From Curvibacter sp. AEP1-3 (lineage in GTDB: Bacteria; Pseudomonadota; Gammaproteobacteria; Burkholderiales; Burkholderiaceae_C): DNA of 64,000 nucleotides. How positions within the stretch are numbered: the stretch's first letter is position 1; each line of letters opens with the position of its first letter. The notes under the pieces were generated by a model. The model was not told where the DNA came from, ran no database searches, and saw nothing but the letters and a program-made list of their open reading frames with translations. This document shows positions 46,715 to 54,793 of the stretch, piece after piece. The position numbers and the translations under genes were made by a program. The stretch lies in assembly GCF_002163715.1 (NCBI RefSeq), contig NZ_CP015698.1, forward strand, positions 248,001 through 312,000. Direction: 5' to 3'.

Positions 46715-46720
46715 TTTTTT
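46678..46720 (+). terminator. Intrinsic terminator after tctA
   Basis: GAGCATCCAGCGCA and TGCGCTGGATGCTC form a perfect 14-bp stem around a 9-base loop, followed by TTTTTT. It lies 29 bases after the tctA stop and ends the catabolic operon. It is formed within a dispersed-repeat copy. Confidence 0.93.
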
Positions 46721-46823
46721 CATGTCTTTAGCGGGCTTGGGGAATCTGCTGGCTGCTTGTCTGTGCTTGGTCTTTCCACAGTTGCGATCGACTTTCAGTT
46801 GACAGCGCCACTATGATCGCCGC

Positions 46824-47573
46824 ATGACATTTGATGCATTGTTTTTGCTGGCCGGCTTGGCAGCTTTTCTGGTCGGGTCGTCCAAAGGAGGCTTGCCTGC
46901 TGTCGGCATGTTGGCGGTGCCTATCCTGTCCATGGCGATGTCGCCAGTCCAAGCGGCAGTGCTGTTGCTTCCCATTTTTGTGATCTCGGATGTGGCTGGT
47001 GTATGGCTGTACCGCCGCGAGTTCAGCCGGCCAAATTTGAGGATTTTGATCCCCGCCGGCGTCGTAGGGGTGGGAGTCGGTTGGGCGACGGCGTCCATGG
47101 TGTCGGACCGCGCGATCATGCTGATGATTGGCTTGGTAGGCGTGGGGTTCTGTCTCAACCTCTGGTTGCGGGACCAGAACGCAAGCGTTGCGCAGCCACC
47201 GCATCTGGCCAAAGGCTGGTTCTGGGGAACTCTGGCGGGATTTACCAGCTTTATTTCCCACGCGGGGGCGCCGCCCTATCAGGTCTACATGTTGCCGCAG
47301 AAATTGCCCAAGGCGGCGTTTGCCGGCACGTCCACCATTGTGTTTGCAGTGATCAATGCTGCCAAAATCATTCCGTACCAGAACTTGCGACCCTACTCGA
47401 CGGCATCCTTGCATTACGCCGCTTGGCTGGTGCCGTTTGCGCTGGTGGGGGCGGTCGCAGGAGCCTACCTGACACGTCGCTTGGCAGACCAGTGGTTCTA
47501 CCGCATCGTTCAGGTTAGTTTGTTTGCCGTATCGACCAAATTGATATGGGATGCGGTTTTCGCAAGCCCTTGA
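46824..47573 (+). CDS. TSUP-family permease (TauE/SafE)
   Basis: A 249-residue membrane protein of the sulfite exporter TauE/SafE family, with about eight hydrophobic segments. Duplicated features are LVGSSKGGLPAVGMLAVPILS in the first half and LAGFTSFISHAGAPPYQVYMLPQ in the second. Members move sulfite, sulfonates or other organic anions. Nothing near it names the substrate. It is separated from tctA by the terminator and a ~100-base gap that probably holds its promoter. Confidence 0.87.
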   Translation: MTFDALFLLAGLAAFLVGSSKGGLPAVGMLAVPILSMAMSPVQAAVLLLPIFVISDVAGVWLYRREFSRPNLRILIPAGVVGVGVGWATASMVSDRAIMLMIGLVGVGFCLNLWLRDQNASVAQPPHLAKGWFWGTLAGFTSFISHAGAPPYQVYMLPQKLPKAAFAGTSTIVFAVINAAKIIPYQNLRPYSTASLHYAAWLVPFALVGAVAGAYLTRRLADQWFYRIVQVSLFAVSTKLIWDAVFASP

Positions 47574-47584
47574 AGGAGTTATTC

Positions 47585-48055
47585 ATGACGAGCAATACCC
47601 CCGAATTCGCACTCTCGCTGGAGCGTCGCTTGGCCGTCCCGCGTGCAGCGGTGTGGCGATGCTGGACCGAGCCTGCACTGCTGTGCCAATGGTTTTGCCC
47701 CAAGCCTTGGGGGGTAAGCCATGCCGATATTGAGCTCCATGCAGGGGGGCGTTTCTTCACCCACATGGTCGGGCCCAACGGCGAGCAAATGCCGAATGCG
47801 GGTGTGTTTTTGCAGGTAGAGCCCGGCCGCAAGTTGGTGTTTACCGATGCTTTTGTCAGCGCATGGGTGCCCAGCGGCAAGGCCTTCATGGTGGGTGAGA
47901 TCACGCTGGCGGATGCTCCGGGCGGAGGCACGCACTACCTGGCCCGCGCCCTGCATTGGTCCGAAGCCGATATGCAACAGCACGAGGCCATGGGCTTCCA
48001 TGAGGGTTGGGCCGCCGCGACCCGGCAACTCGAAGAACTGGCCGCGACCCTATGA
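47585..48055 (+). CDS. SRPBCC/AHSA1-family protein
   Basis: A 156-residue protein of the START-like SRPBCC fold, AHSA1 group. It has LERRLAVPRAAVWRCWTEPALLCQWFCPKPW at the N-terminus, a central GGRFFTHMVGPNG and a C-terminal HEGWAAATRQLEELAATL. Such proteins bind hydrophobic ligands or act as stress co-factors; the function is unknown here. AAGGAG lies upstream of the ATG at 47585. The stop overlaps the ybgC-like start by 4 bases (ATGA). Confidence 0.85.
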   Translation: MTSNTPEFALSLERRLAVPRAAVWRCWTEPALLCQWFCPKPWGVSHADIELHAGGRFFTHMVGPNGEQMPNAGVFLQVEPGRKLVFTDAFVSAWVPSGKAFMVGEITLADAPGGGTHYLARALHWSEADMQQHEAMGFHEGWAAATRQLEELAATL

Positions 48056-48453
48056 CGGATTTCCGGTTTGCGATACGTGTGTATTGGGAAGACACCGATG
48101 CGGGTGGCGTCGTCTTCTATGCCAACTACCTCAAGTTTTTTGAACGCGCCCGCACCGAGTGGTTGCGGGCTGCCGGTGTAGAGCAGCAGCGCTTGCGCGA
48201 TGAAACGGGCGCTATGTTTGTGGTGGCCGACGTGCACACCCGGTATCTGAGTTCTGCGCGCTTGGATGACCTGCTGGAGATTACGGTTCGCATCGAAGAG
48301 CAGGGCGCTGCCAGCATGGTGATTGCCCAACAGGCCTGGCGCGGCGAAACCCTGCTGGCAGAGGGCCGCATCCGTATCGGCTGCGTGCAGGCAGCGACCT
48401 TGAGGCCCTGTCGCATACCCAAACCGGTGCTACAGGCGATTTCCGGCGTCTGA
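48052..48453 (+). CDS. ybgC: YbgC-like hot-dog acyl-CoA thioesterase
   Basis: A 133-residue hot-dog-fold thioesterase. The family motif YWEDTDAGGVVFYANYLKFFERARTEWLR, read in parts, holds the catalytic Asp in EDTDAGG. E. coli YbgC works on acyl-ACP or short acyl-CoA near the Tol-Pal genes, but no tol genes follow here. The ATG at 48052 overlaps the preceding stop. The next gene is preceded by a separate leader. Confidence 0.88.
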   Translation: MTDFRFAIRVYWEDTDAGGVVFYANYLKFFERARTEWLRAAGVEQQRLRDETGAMFVVADVHTRYLSSARLDDLLEITVRIEEQGAASMVIAQQAWRGETLLAEGRIRIGCVQAATLRPCRIPKPVLQAISGV

Positions 48454-48471
48454 GGTTTACGGCGGGTTTAC
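48454..48471 (+). promoter_or_regulatory. 11-bp direct repeat GGTTTAC upstream of the DUF4405 gene
   Basis: Two identical GGTTTAC half-sites start exactly 11 bases apart immediately after the ybgC stop. This spacing suits an OmpR-family response regulator dimer. It lies 67 bases before the start of the next gene. Confidence 0.45.
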
Positions 48472-48508
48472 GAAGCAGCCACTGCGTTTTTACCCGTGGC
48501 TTTGAGAA

Positions 48509-48528
48509 TCCTCCTGTAACAAGGAGGA
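48509..48528 (+). promoter_or_regulatory. Hairpin that can hide a Shine-Dalgarno sequence
   Basis: TCCTCCT and AGGAGGA form a 7-bp stem around the loop GTAACA. The right arm is the ribosome-binding site of the gene at 48538, so folding would block translation. This is the layout of an RNA thermometer or other translational switch. The stem is short and no ligand domain is evident. Confidence 0.5.
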
Positions 48529-48537
48529 ATTTCAATA

Positions 48538-49041
48538 ATGAAGATCGGTACCCAACGCCCATGGATCACACCTGCAGTGATCGGCAGCTTCACGCTGCTG
48601 TCTGTCACGGGCATTTTGATGTTTTTTCACCTCGATTCCGGTTTGAACAAGCTCGCGCACGAGTGGTTGAGTTGGATTTTTGTGATCGTTGTGGTGTTGC
48701 ACATCCTGCTCAACAACATGGCGTTCAAACGTTACTTCAAGACAGTGGCCGGCAAGGCCGTCATCTTTGGATTTGTAGCTGTGCTGGGTTTGAGTTTTCT
48801 CCGGTTGGGCGGAGGTGACTCCAAGCCACCTTTCGTGGCTCCGGTGCAGATGATGGCCGCAGCCCCATTGAGTGCCGTGGCGCAGTTGGCGAAGCTGGAC
48901 GTATCTGAGGTAACCGCCCGGCTTGCCGCCAAAGGCATTGCGGCGCAAAACCCTGAGCAGTCCGTGAAAGACCTGGTAGGCCCGGATCTGGGCGCCCAGA
49001 TGAGGGCCTTGGCTGCTATTGCCGAATCTCCCGCCAAATAG
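48538..49041 (+). CDS. DUF4405-like membrane protein
   Basis: A 167-residue protein with three hydrophobic segments (ITPAVIGSFTLLSVTGILMFF, LSWIFVIVVVLHILLNNMAF and AVIFGFVAVLGLSFL). His residues in HLDSGLNKLAHEWLSW and VLHILL resemble the heme-binding layout of DUF4405/cytochrome b-like proteins. The soluble C-terminal half has a short helical repeat (LDVSEVTARLAAKGIAAQNPEQSVKDL) similar to a metal or heme-oxidase partner, but I cannot place it. Its ribosome-binding site AAGGAGG lies in a hairpin. It is convergent with the acyltransferase gene, 17 bases away. Confidence 0.75.
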   Translation: MKIGTQRPWITPAVIGSFTLLSVTGILMFFHLDSGLNKLAHEWLSWIFVIVVVLHILLNNMAFKRYFKTVAGKAVIFGFVAVLGLSFLRLGGGDSKPPFVAPVQMMAAAPLSAVAQLAKLDVSEVTARLAAKGIAAQNPEQSVKDLVGPDLGAQMRALAAIAESPAK

Positions 49042-49058
49042 GCGGTCCCGCATCCCCG

Positions 49059-49967
49059 TCAGGGCTTGGGTGGGAACTCACTTTGCAGTTGTGCGAGGGT
49101 GTTTTGTTTTTCCTGCCACAGGGAATTGACCCACGTTGAAAACGCCGCGCGGAAAGCGGCGTCCTGGCCGTAGTCTCCCTGCATGAGCTCACCCGGAACT
49201 TCGATGGAGCGGGCGCGTACCACCACTCGCCGTAATCGGCCGCACAAAAAATCCCAGAAGGTGGGAACTCCTTCCGGGTAGTAGATCGTCACATCCAGAA
49301 TGCTGTGAAACTTGTCGCCCATGGCTTGCAGCGCCAGGGCCAGGCCACCTGCTTTGGGCTTGAGCAAGTGAGAGTAGGGCGATTGCTGTTTGGCGTGTTT
49401 GGCCGACGTAAAACGGGTTCCCTCCAAAAAGTTCATGACACTGGTCGGAACGAGTGCAAATTTTTCGCAGGCTTTGCGCGTGGTTTCCTGGTCTTTGCCC
49501 CGCATCTCCGGATGCTTCTTCAGATAGGCCTCGCTGTGCCTGCGCATGAAGGGAAACTCCAGAGCCCACCAGGCCAAGCCCATGACCGGCACCCAGATGA
49601 GCTGCTGTTTAAGAAAGAATTTCAGCAAGGGAATACGCCGGTTCAGCAGGTGTTGCAAAACAAAAATGTCTACCCAGCTTTGGTGATTGCTGCTCACCAT
49701 GTACCAGCTGTCGGGCTGGAGTCCCTCAAGACCTTTTGCATTCCACTCTGTGCGTTGCGTCAGCGCCATCCAGCCGCTATTGCAACTGATCCAGCCCTCT
49801 GCGATCGAAAGAATCACCGGGTCCAAACGTAGACGTACCCATTTGAACGGCAACACCAGCTTGATCGCTGCCATCACCAGCAGGATGGGCACCCAGAAGA
49901 AGATGTTGAGCACCAGCAATGCGCTGGCAATGACGCCGATCAGGAGATGGGGGAGGAAGTTCAGCAT
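49059..49967 (-). CDS. YihG-like lysophospholipid acyltransferase
   Basis: A 302-residue membrane acyltransferase. The catalytic H(X4)D is in SSNHQSWVDIFVLQ and the glycerol-phosphate-binding motif is FLEGTRFT. Two N-terminal hydrophobic segments (LLIGVIASALLVLNIFFWVPILLVMAAIKLVL) anchor it. Length and blocks resemble E. coli YihG, which acylates lysophosphatidic acid and adjusts chain composition. The TG-rich spacing upstream leaves about 50 bases to the repeat copy and the diguanylate cyclase gene end on the same strand. Confidence 0.87.
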   Translation of the reverse strand: MLNFLPHLLIGVIASALLVLNIFFWVPILLVMAAIKLVLPFKWVRLRLDPVILSIAEGWISCNSGWMALTQRTEWNAKGLEGLQPDSWYMVSSNHQSWVDIFVLQHLLNRRIPLLKFFLKQQLIWVPVMGLAWWALEFPFMRRHSEAYLKKHPEMRGKDQETTRKACEKFALVPTSVMNFLEGTRFTSAKHAKQQSPYSHLLKPKAGGLALALQAMGDKFHSILDVTIYYPEGVPTFWDFLCGRLRRVVVRARSIEVPGELMQGDYGQDAAFRAAFSTWVNSLWQEKQNTLAQLQSEFPPKP

Positions 49968-49996
49968 ACAGACCTCTAAGGGTTGCGCCTATGACG

Positions 49997-50040
49997 ATTG
50001 CTATGAAAAAAGGAGCTTCTTACGCAGATTTGGCGGGCGC
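49997..50040 (+). repeat. Dispersed ~45-bp repeat, copy 5 (overlapping the end of the cyclase gene)
   Basis: ATTGCTATGAAAAAAGGAGC, TTCTTACGCAGATTTGGCGG and GCGC fit the repeat. On the minus strand its last 21 bases encode APAKSA and the TAA stop of the diguanylate cyclase gene. Confidence 0.75.
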
Positions 50041-52104
50041 AATCGGTGGAATGTCTTCAAAAAAGCAGACGTTGTTGCGTCCCCGTTGCTTGGCTGCATA
50101 CATGGCAGTGTCCGCTTTTTTCAGAACCTCGGACGGCCCGGTCGGGCTCTCGGCAAACAAGGTAATGCCGATGCTGGGAGTCGTGGAGTGTTGTGAATCG
50201 CCCAGAACATACGGTTCATTCAGGCTTGCCAGAATCTTGTAGCCGATCATGGATGCGTGCAAGCGAGCCGCCTCTGTGTCCACGCCAAGGTTGTGGAGCA
50301 GAACCACGAATTCGTCTCCGCCCAATCGGGCGACGGTGTCCACCTGCCGAATGCAATGCTGAAGGCGTCTGGCCACCTCTTGTAGCAGCTGGTCGCCGAC
50401 TTCGTGACCACGGCTGTCATTGAGCTGCTTGAAGCGGTCCAGGTCCAGGAACATGAGCGCGCCGTTTTCACGGCTACGCTGGCTCTGGGCGATGGCGTTT
50501 TGCAAACGGTCGGTCAGGAGTCTTCGGTTGGGCAACCCCGTCAGCGCGTCGTGGAAGGCCAAGTGGCGGATAGCTTCTTCGGCTTCCTTGCGTTCGGTGA
50601 TGTCTCGCGCAATGGCAATAAAGCGCAGTTCCTCGTCACCCACGCGGGGTTTGCGTACTACAGACAGTTCAAACCATTTTTGGTTGCTGCCTACGTCCAG
50701 GCAGTACTGCACGCCATTGGAGCGGCCATCTTCGGCCGCTTGCCGGAGGGCCACCATGCAGGCGTCTGCCGCATCACGCGGAAGCACATCGTGAATGGTC
50801 CGGCCAATAAGCTTGTCCGGAGCCATGCGCAGGGCACCTTTGAATTGGCTGTGCACTGCTCTGTAATGTCCTTGGGCACTGAACTCAAACAACAGATCCG
50901 GCAGAGCATCCAGCGTGGCTTGTAACTCGGCGCGCGTGGCCAGCAGAGACTCCTCCGCTTGTTTGCGCGCGGTGATATCCATCAAGGTGCCCACCATGCG
51001 CAAGGGCGTTCCCTCTTTGCTGGTCTGGACGACCTTGCCCCTGCTACTCAGCCAGATCCAGCTGCCGTTGGCATGCAGGGCTCGGTACTCTGCTTGGTAG
51101 GCGCTGCTTTGGCCACTCAGGTGGCTGTGCAGTGCCTGAGCTACGTGGGCGAGGTCGTCGGGGTGGACGAATTGGCTCCAAGCGCGCGGTAGCGTGGCGT
51201 CGTCGGAGGCCCGGCCCAGCATGCTGAAGGCTCGGGCATCCATGCGGTAGCCTGGTTCCATGCTCAGGTCATGGTCCCAACGGCCCAGTTCGGCGCCCAT
51301 GATGGCGAGCTCCAACTGTTCGGTGGTGTCGCGCAGCAGGGCTTCGGCATCTTTGCGCGCCTGGATATTGCGTGAGACTCCCAGCACGCCGATGACTTTG
51401 CCCTGGGCATCCCGCATGGGCGTTTTGTGCACTTCAAACAGTTGCTCGTCCGGGTTGATTTGGGAGGCGTTGTTTTCTTCGAAAGTGACTGTGCGCCCGG
51501 TTTGCAAAGCCCACTGGTCAGACAGCAGGAATCGCGCAGCGATCGATTCTTCAACCCAATGCGCATCCCGCGTGCCAATGATGTCTTCGACCTGGATGCC
51601 CAGCGCTGCCGCGAATGCGTCATTACAAGTCAGGTAGACGCCGTCGAGGTCTTTCACCCAAATCTGGTCCGGGATGGTCTGCATCACATTGCGCAGCATG
51701 GCTTCGCTCTTGCGCAAGGCTGAGCGGGCTTTGCGTTCGCGCGTGATGTCTTCGATCGTTCCTTCAAAGCCCAGCAACTTGCCTACCTTGTCGGTCAACG
51801 CATGGGCATGCTCCCGCACCCAGATCGGCTTGCCATCACTGAGCCGGAAGACTTCGGATACAAAGTCCGTCACTTTCCCGTGCTGGCGCATCTCGGACTC
51901 GAAGTCCTTGCGCCGTTGGGGCTGCACGTAGGTGTTGAATCCGCGCTCTTTCAAGAATCGGTGGAGCTGTGCAAAGTCCTGACAATGGTGCAACCGCAAA
52001 AAAGCCGCGTTGACCTGGAGTATCTGCCCGTCCACGGCCACCCGGTAAGCCCCGATGGGCAGGTGCTCGAACAGTGTCGAGGTGTCGCGCTCGGGGCTCA
52101 CCAT
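50020..52104 (-). CDS. Multi-PAS GGDEF diguanylate cyclase
   Basis: A 694-residue cytoplasmic protein with about four PAS/PAC units. They include LFEHLPIGAYRVAVDGQILQVN, VMQTIPDQIWVKDLDGVYLTCN, one with RWDHDLSMEPGYRMD and TLDALPDLLFEFSAQG. A C-terminal GGDEF domain follows. The active site is RLGGDEF (GGDEF at 595-599), and an RxxD inhibitory site, RQVD at 586-589, lies the usual five residues before it. It should make c-di-GMP with product feedback. No EAL domain or membrane segment is seen, so the signal is probably internal. The last six residues come from a dispersed-repeat copy. Confidence 0.93.
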   Translation of the reverse strand: MVSPERDTSTLFEHLPIGAYRVAVDGQILQVNAAFLRLHHCQDFAQLHRFLKERGFNTYVQPQRRKDFESEMRQHGKVTDFVSEVFRLSDGKPIWVREHAHALTDKVGKLLGFEGTIEDITRERKARSALRKSEAMLRNVMQTIPDQIWVKDLDGVYLTCNDAFAAALGIQVEDIIGTRDAHWVEESIAARFLLSDQWALQTGRTVTFEENNASQINPDEQLFEVHKTPMRDAQGKVIGVLGVSRNIQARKDAEALLRDTTEQLELAIMGAELGRWDHDLSMEPGYRMDARAFSMLGRASDDATLPRAWSQFVHPDDLAHVAQALHSHLSGQSSAYQAEYRALHANGSWIWLSSRGKVVQTSKEGTPLRMVGTLMDITARKQAEESLLATRAELQATLDALPDLLFEFSAQGHYRAVHSQFKGALRMAPDKLIGRTIHDVLPRDAADACMVALRQAAEDGRSNGVQYCLDVGSNQKWFELSVVRKPRVGDEELRFIAIARDITERKEAEEAIRHLAFHDALTGLPNRRLLTDRLQNAIAQSQRSRENGALMFLDLDRFKQLNDSRGHEVGDQLLQEVARRLQHCIRQVDTVARLGGDEFVVLLHNLGVDTEAARLHASMIGYKILASLNEPYVLGDSQHSTTPSIGITLFAESPTGPSEVLKKADTAMYAAKQRGRNNVCFFEDIPPIAPAKSA

Positions 52105-52120
52105 GGCATCACAGCCTGGG

Positions 52121-52900
52121 TTACTTCAGGCTGCCTGACAAAAACTGGGCGAGGCGTTCGCTCTTGGGAGCGCTCAGAACCTGTGCAGGATGACCTTGCT
52201 CTTCGATCAGGCCCTTGTGGAGGAAGATGAGGTGATTCGACACCTCGCGGGCGAAGCCCATTTCGTGCGTGACGACGACCATGGTGCGGCCTTCTTCTGC
52301 CAGGCTCTTCATGACCCGCAGTACTTCGGACACCAGCTCCGGGTCCAGCGCGCTGGTCGGTTCATCGAACAGCATCACCTCCGGCTCCACCGCCAGGGCG
52401 CGCGCAATCGCCACACGCTGTTGCTGGCCACCGCTCATATGTGCAGGGTAGCGGTCTTCCACACCGGAAAGGCCTACCTTGGCCAGGTATTTGCGGGCTG
52501 TTGCAACGGCTTCGTCTTTGGGCACACCCAGCACGTGCACAGGGACTTCAATGATGTTCTCCAGCACCGTCATGTGCGCCCAGAGGTTGAAATGCTGGAA
52601 CACCATGGCCAGCTTGGTGCGCAGACGCTGTAACTGTTTGGGGTCTTTGGCTACCATTTCACCGGTGGGGCCGGCGACCAGCGCCAATTCTTCGCCTGCC
52701 ACATTGATGCGGCCCTGGTGGGGCTTTTCCAACATGTTGATGCAACGCAGGAAGGTGCTTTTCCCGGAGCCGGAGCTGCCGATGATGCTGATCACGTCGC
52801 CGGCATGGGCAGACAGGGACACCCCTTTCAGCACTTCGTTGCTGCCGAAGCGTTTGTGGATGTTCTCGACCTGGAGTTTGAGGGGCTTGGTATCGGTCAT
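52121..52900 (-). CDS. aotP: AotP/HisP-type amino-acid ABC transporter ATPase
   Basis: A 259-residue polar amino-acid ABC ATPase. Walker A is GSSGSGKST, the signature [15 protein letters not shown], Walker [17 protein letters not shown] and the H-loop [12 protein letters not shown]. The order of the cluster (binding protein, two permeases, aspartoacylase-like protein, ATPase) matches aotJQMOP of Pseudomonas. The ATG at 52900 starts the family N-terminus; longer in-frame starts upstream fall in the neighbouring gene. No ArgR-type regulator follows; a diguanylate cyclase gene does, 16 bases away. Confidence 0.9.
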   Translation of the reverse strand: MTDTKPLKLQVENIHKRFGSNEVLKGVSLSAHAGDVISIIGSSGSGKSTFLRCINMLEKPHQGRINVAGEELALVAGPTGEMVAKDPKQLQRLRTKLAMVFQHFNLWAHMTVLENIIEVPVHVLGVPKDEAVATARKYLAKVGLSGVEDRYPAHMSGGQQQRVAIARALAVEPEVMLFDEPTSALDPELVSEVLRVMKSLAEEGRTMVVVTHEMGFAREVSNHLIFLHKGLIEEQGHPAQVLSAPKSERLAQFLSGSLK

Positions 52901-52943
52901 GGTGGGTATAGCTTGTCTGGGGCAGGGGAGCGACGGCTGATTC

Positions 52944-54074
52944 TCAGGCGCCGAGCAACTCGCCGGTTCGGAAGGCTGTGGCGCCGGCAATCTTGCCGAT
53001 TTCGGCTCCGGAATGGGCGTAGCGGTCGCGGACGCGCGCATAAAACACGCCCGGGACTCCGGCACGAATCGGGTGGCGGGTGTTCTCGATCGGATTGATG
53101 ACTTCAGCCACCAGGTCTCCGGCCGACAGTGTCTGTCCGACTTCCGCGATATAGGCCACGACACCCGGTACTGGCGTGTGCAGAGTCTCTGAGCCAGCCA
53201 AAGGTGTGGGTTGGGCCGCAGGGGCAGGAATCTGCACAGGGCTGGCCGCGGAGATGGTGCCGCAATGGGCCATGAAGTCAAGCACCGCCCGGGCGTCCGA
53301 TTGGGCCCATGCGTGCGTCACATCGGACTCGCCGCGCAACTCCACCGTGGTGCTGTTGCAGCCCTGAGGCAGAGGTGCTTGGATGCCATCGTTAGCCAGA
53401 CGCTCTGCCAGCTGCCACCAGGCGCCGGAGAGGCATTCGTCAAACGGACCGCTGCCTGAGTTGCGGGCCAACAAGATAGCTTGGGCTTGTAGCAGATGCG
53501 CCAGGGGCTCCAGTTGGGGCCAGCAAGGTTCCTCGGTGTAGAAATGCATTACCCCTTCGCAATCGCAGTGCAGGTCGATGACGTGGTCGGCGTCGTGGGA
53601 CAGCATGAGAAGCGCGCGGCGCAAGCTTTGCAATTCAGTATCAGGTTTCCATTGATCAAGATACTGGCCCATGGCTTTGCGCACGGCAGTCACGTTGGTG
53701 GCCGCGTCCGGGCCCATCAGGGGCTTGATGGTGTCGTACACGGCCTTGGCAAGGTCCGGGTAATGGCGGTTGAAGTTCTCCGAGCTGTCGAGCTCAAACC
53801 GCCCCATGGGCTTGTGGTCTATGCGTTGCGCCAGCCCGATGGGGTTGGCGACGGGCACCAGAATCACTTCGCCCCTGATCCGGCCTTCGGCCTCCGCTTG
53901 GTCCAGCAGAGCCCGCAAATGAAAGGCCGCCAGCATGCCCGGCAGTTCTTCCGCATGCAAGCTGGCCTGGACGTAGACCTTCGGGCGGGCACCCGCTTGG
54001 CCGTAATGAAAACTGCTCAGGCTGCGATGGCTGCCCAAGCTGTTGGAAAGCAGCGTGTGGTCTTTGCGTTGCAT
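52944..54074 (-). CDS. aotO: AotO-like aspartoacylase/succinylglutamate desuccinylase family protein
   Basis: A 376-residue zinc-dependent amidohydrolase-like protein (M14 AspA/AstE group). Zinc ligands are visible in [14 protein letters not shown] (His, Glu) and [10 protein letters not shown] (His). [34 protein letters not shown], in separate blocks, is the conserved core. A C-terminal lipoyl/biotin-like beta domain ([27 protein letters not shown]) is typical. The gene sits within the transporter run as aotO does in Pseudomonas. A possible role is to deacylate imported N-acyl amino acids, which is inference. Confidence 0.87.
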   Translation of the reverse strand: MQRKDHTLLSNSLGSHRSLSSFHYGQAGARPKVYVQASLHAEELPGMLAAFHLRALLDQAEAEGRIRGEVILVPVANPIGLAQRIDHKPMGRFELDSSENFNRHYPDLAKAVYDTIKPLMGPDAATNVTAVRKAMGQYLDQWKPDTELQSLRRALLMLSHDADHVIDLHCDCEGVMHFYTEEPCWPQLEPLAHLLQAQAILLARNSGSGPFDECLSGAWWQLAERLANDGIQAPLPQGCNSTTVELRGESDVTHAWAQSDARAVLDFMAHCGTISAASPVQIPAPAAQPTPLAGSETLHTPVPGVVAYIAEVGQTLSAGDLVAEVINPIENTRHPIRAGVPGVFYARVRDRYAHSGAEIGKIAGATAFRTGELLGA

Positions 54075-54079
54075 GATGG

Positions 54080-54793
54080 TCAGTGTTTGCGGGGCGCGAG
54101 GTAGGCTAGAAAGTGCTTTTCAGCCACGCGGAAAATACCGATCAGGCAGAAAGACGCTACCAAATAGATAGCTGCCGCCGCAATGTAGGCCTCGAAGGGA
54201 AGGTAATAGTCTGAGTAAACGCGGCTTGCAGCAGCAGTCACGTCCAGCATGCTGGGCACGGCGCTCGCCAGGCTGGTGCTTTGCAGCATCATCACGACCT
54301 CATTGCTGTAAGCGGGCAAGGTGCGGCGCAGGGCGCTGGGTAGCACGATGCGGCGCATGGCCTGGAAACGGCTCATGCCGTAAGCCTGGGCAGCTTCCAA
54401 TTCGCCGGCGGCTGTCTCGCGGATCGCGCCGGCCAACATTTCAGCGGTATAGCCTGCCGTGTTCAGGCTAAAGGCCAGCAAGGCGCAGAAGAAGGGCTCC
54501 TTGAAGTGCGTCCAGGGCCAGACATCGTCCCAGCGCGCCTGAATCCATTCCAATTGGCCGAGTCCGTAATAGATCAGGTAAACCTGAATCAACAGCGGCG
54601 TGCCGCGGATGACATAGGTGTAGCTGCCCACCACCCAACGCAGAATGGCCCACCGGCTGGTTAGTGCAAGGGCGAAGATCAGTGCCAATACGGCCCCGAT
54701 CGCCAGCGATGAAGCCAGCAGGCCGAGCGTGGTGTAAATGCCGGTGATGTAGAGCTGCAGGTTTTGAGGCTCGAAGATAACGTGCCACTTCAT
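54080..54793 (-). CDS. aotM: AotM/HisM-type amino-acid ABC permease
   Basis: A 237-residue inner-membrane permease with about five hydrophobic segments. The N-terminal YITGIYTTLGLLASSLAIGAVLALI, YVIRGTPLLIQVYLIYYGLGQL and the EAA loop EAAQAYGMSRFQAMRRIVLPSALRRTLPAYSNE, read in parts, place it in the HisM/ArtM family. The start overlaps the end of the aotQ gene by 4 bases. It would pair with AotQ to form the channel for basic amino acids. Confidence 0.9.
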   Translation of the reverse strand: MKWHVIFEPQNLQLYITGIYTTLGLLASSLAIGAVLALIFALALTSRWAILRWVVGSYTYVIRGTPLLIQVYLIYYGLGQLEWIQARWDDVWPWTHFKEPFFCALLAFSLNTAGYTAEMLAGAIRETAAGELEAAQAYGMSRFQAMRRIVLPSALRRTLPAYSNEVVMMLQSTSLASAVPSMLDVTAAASRVYSDYYLPFEAYIAAAAIYLVASFCLIGIFRVAEKHFLAYLAPRKH

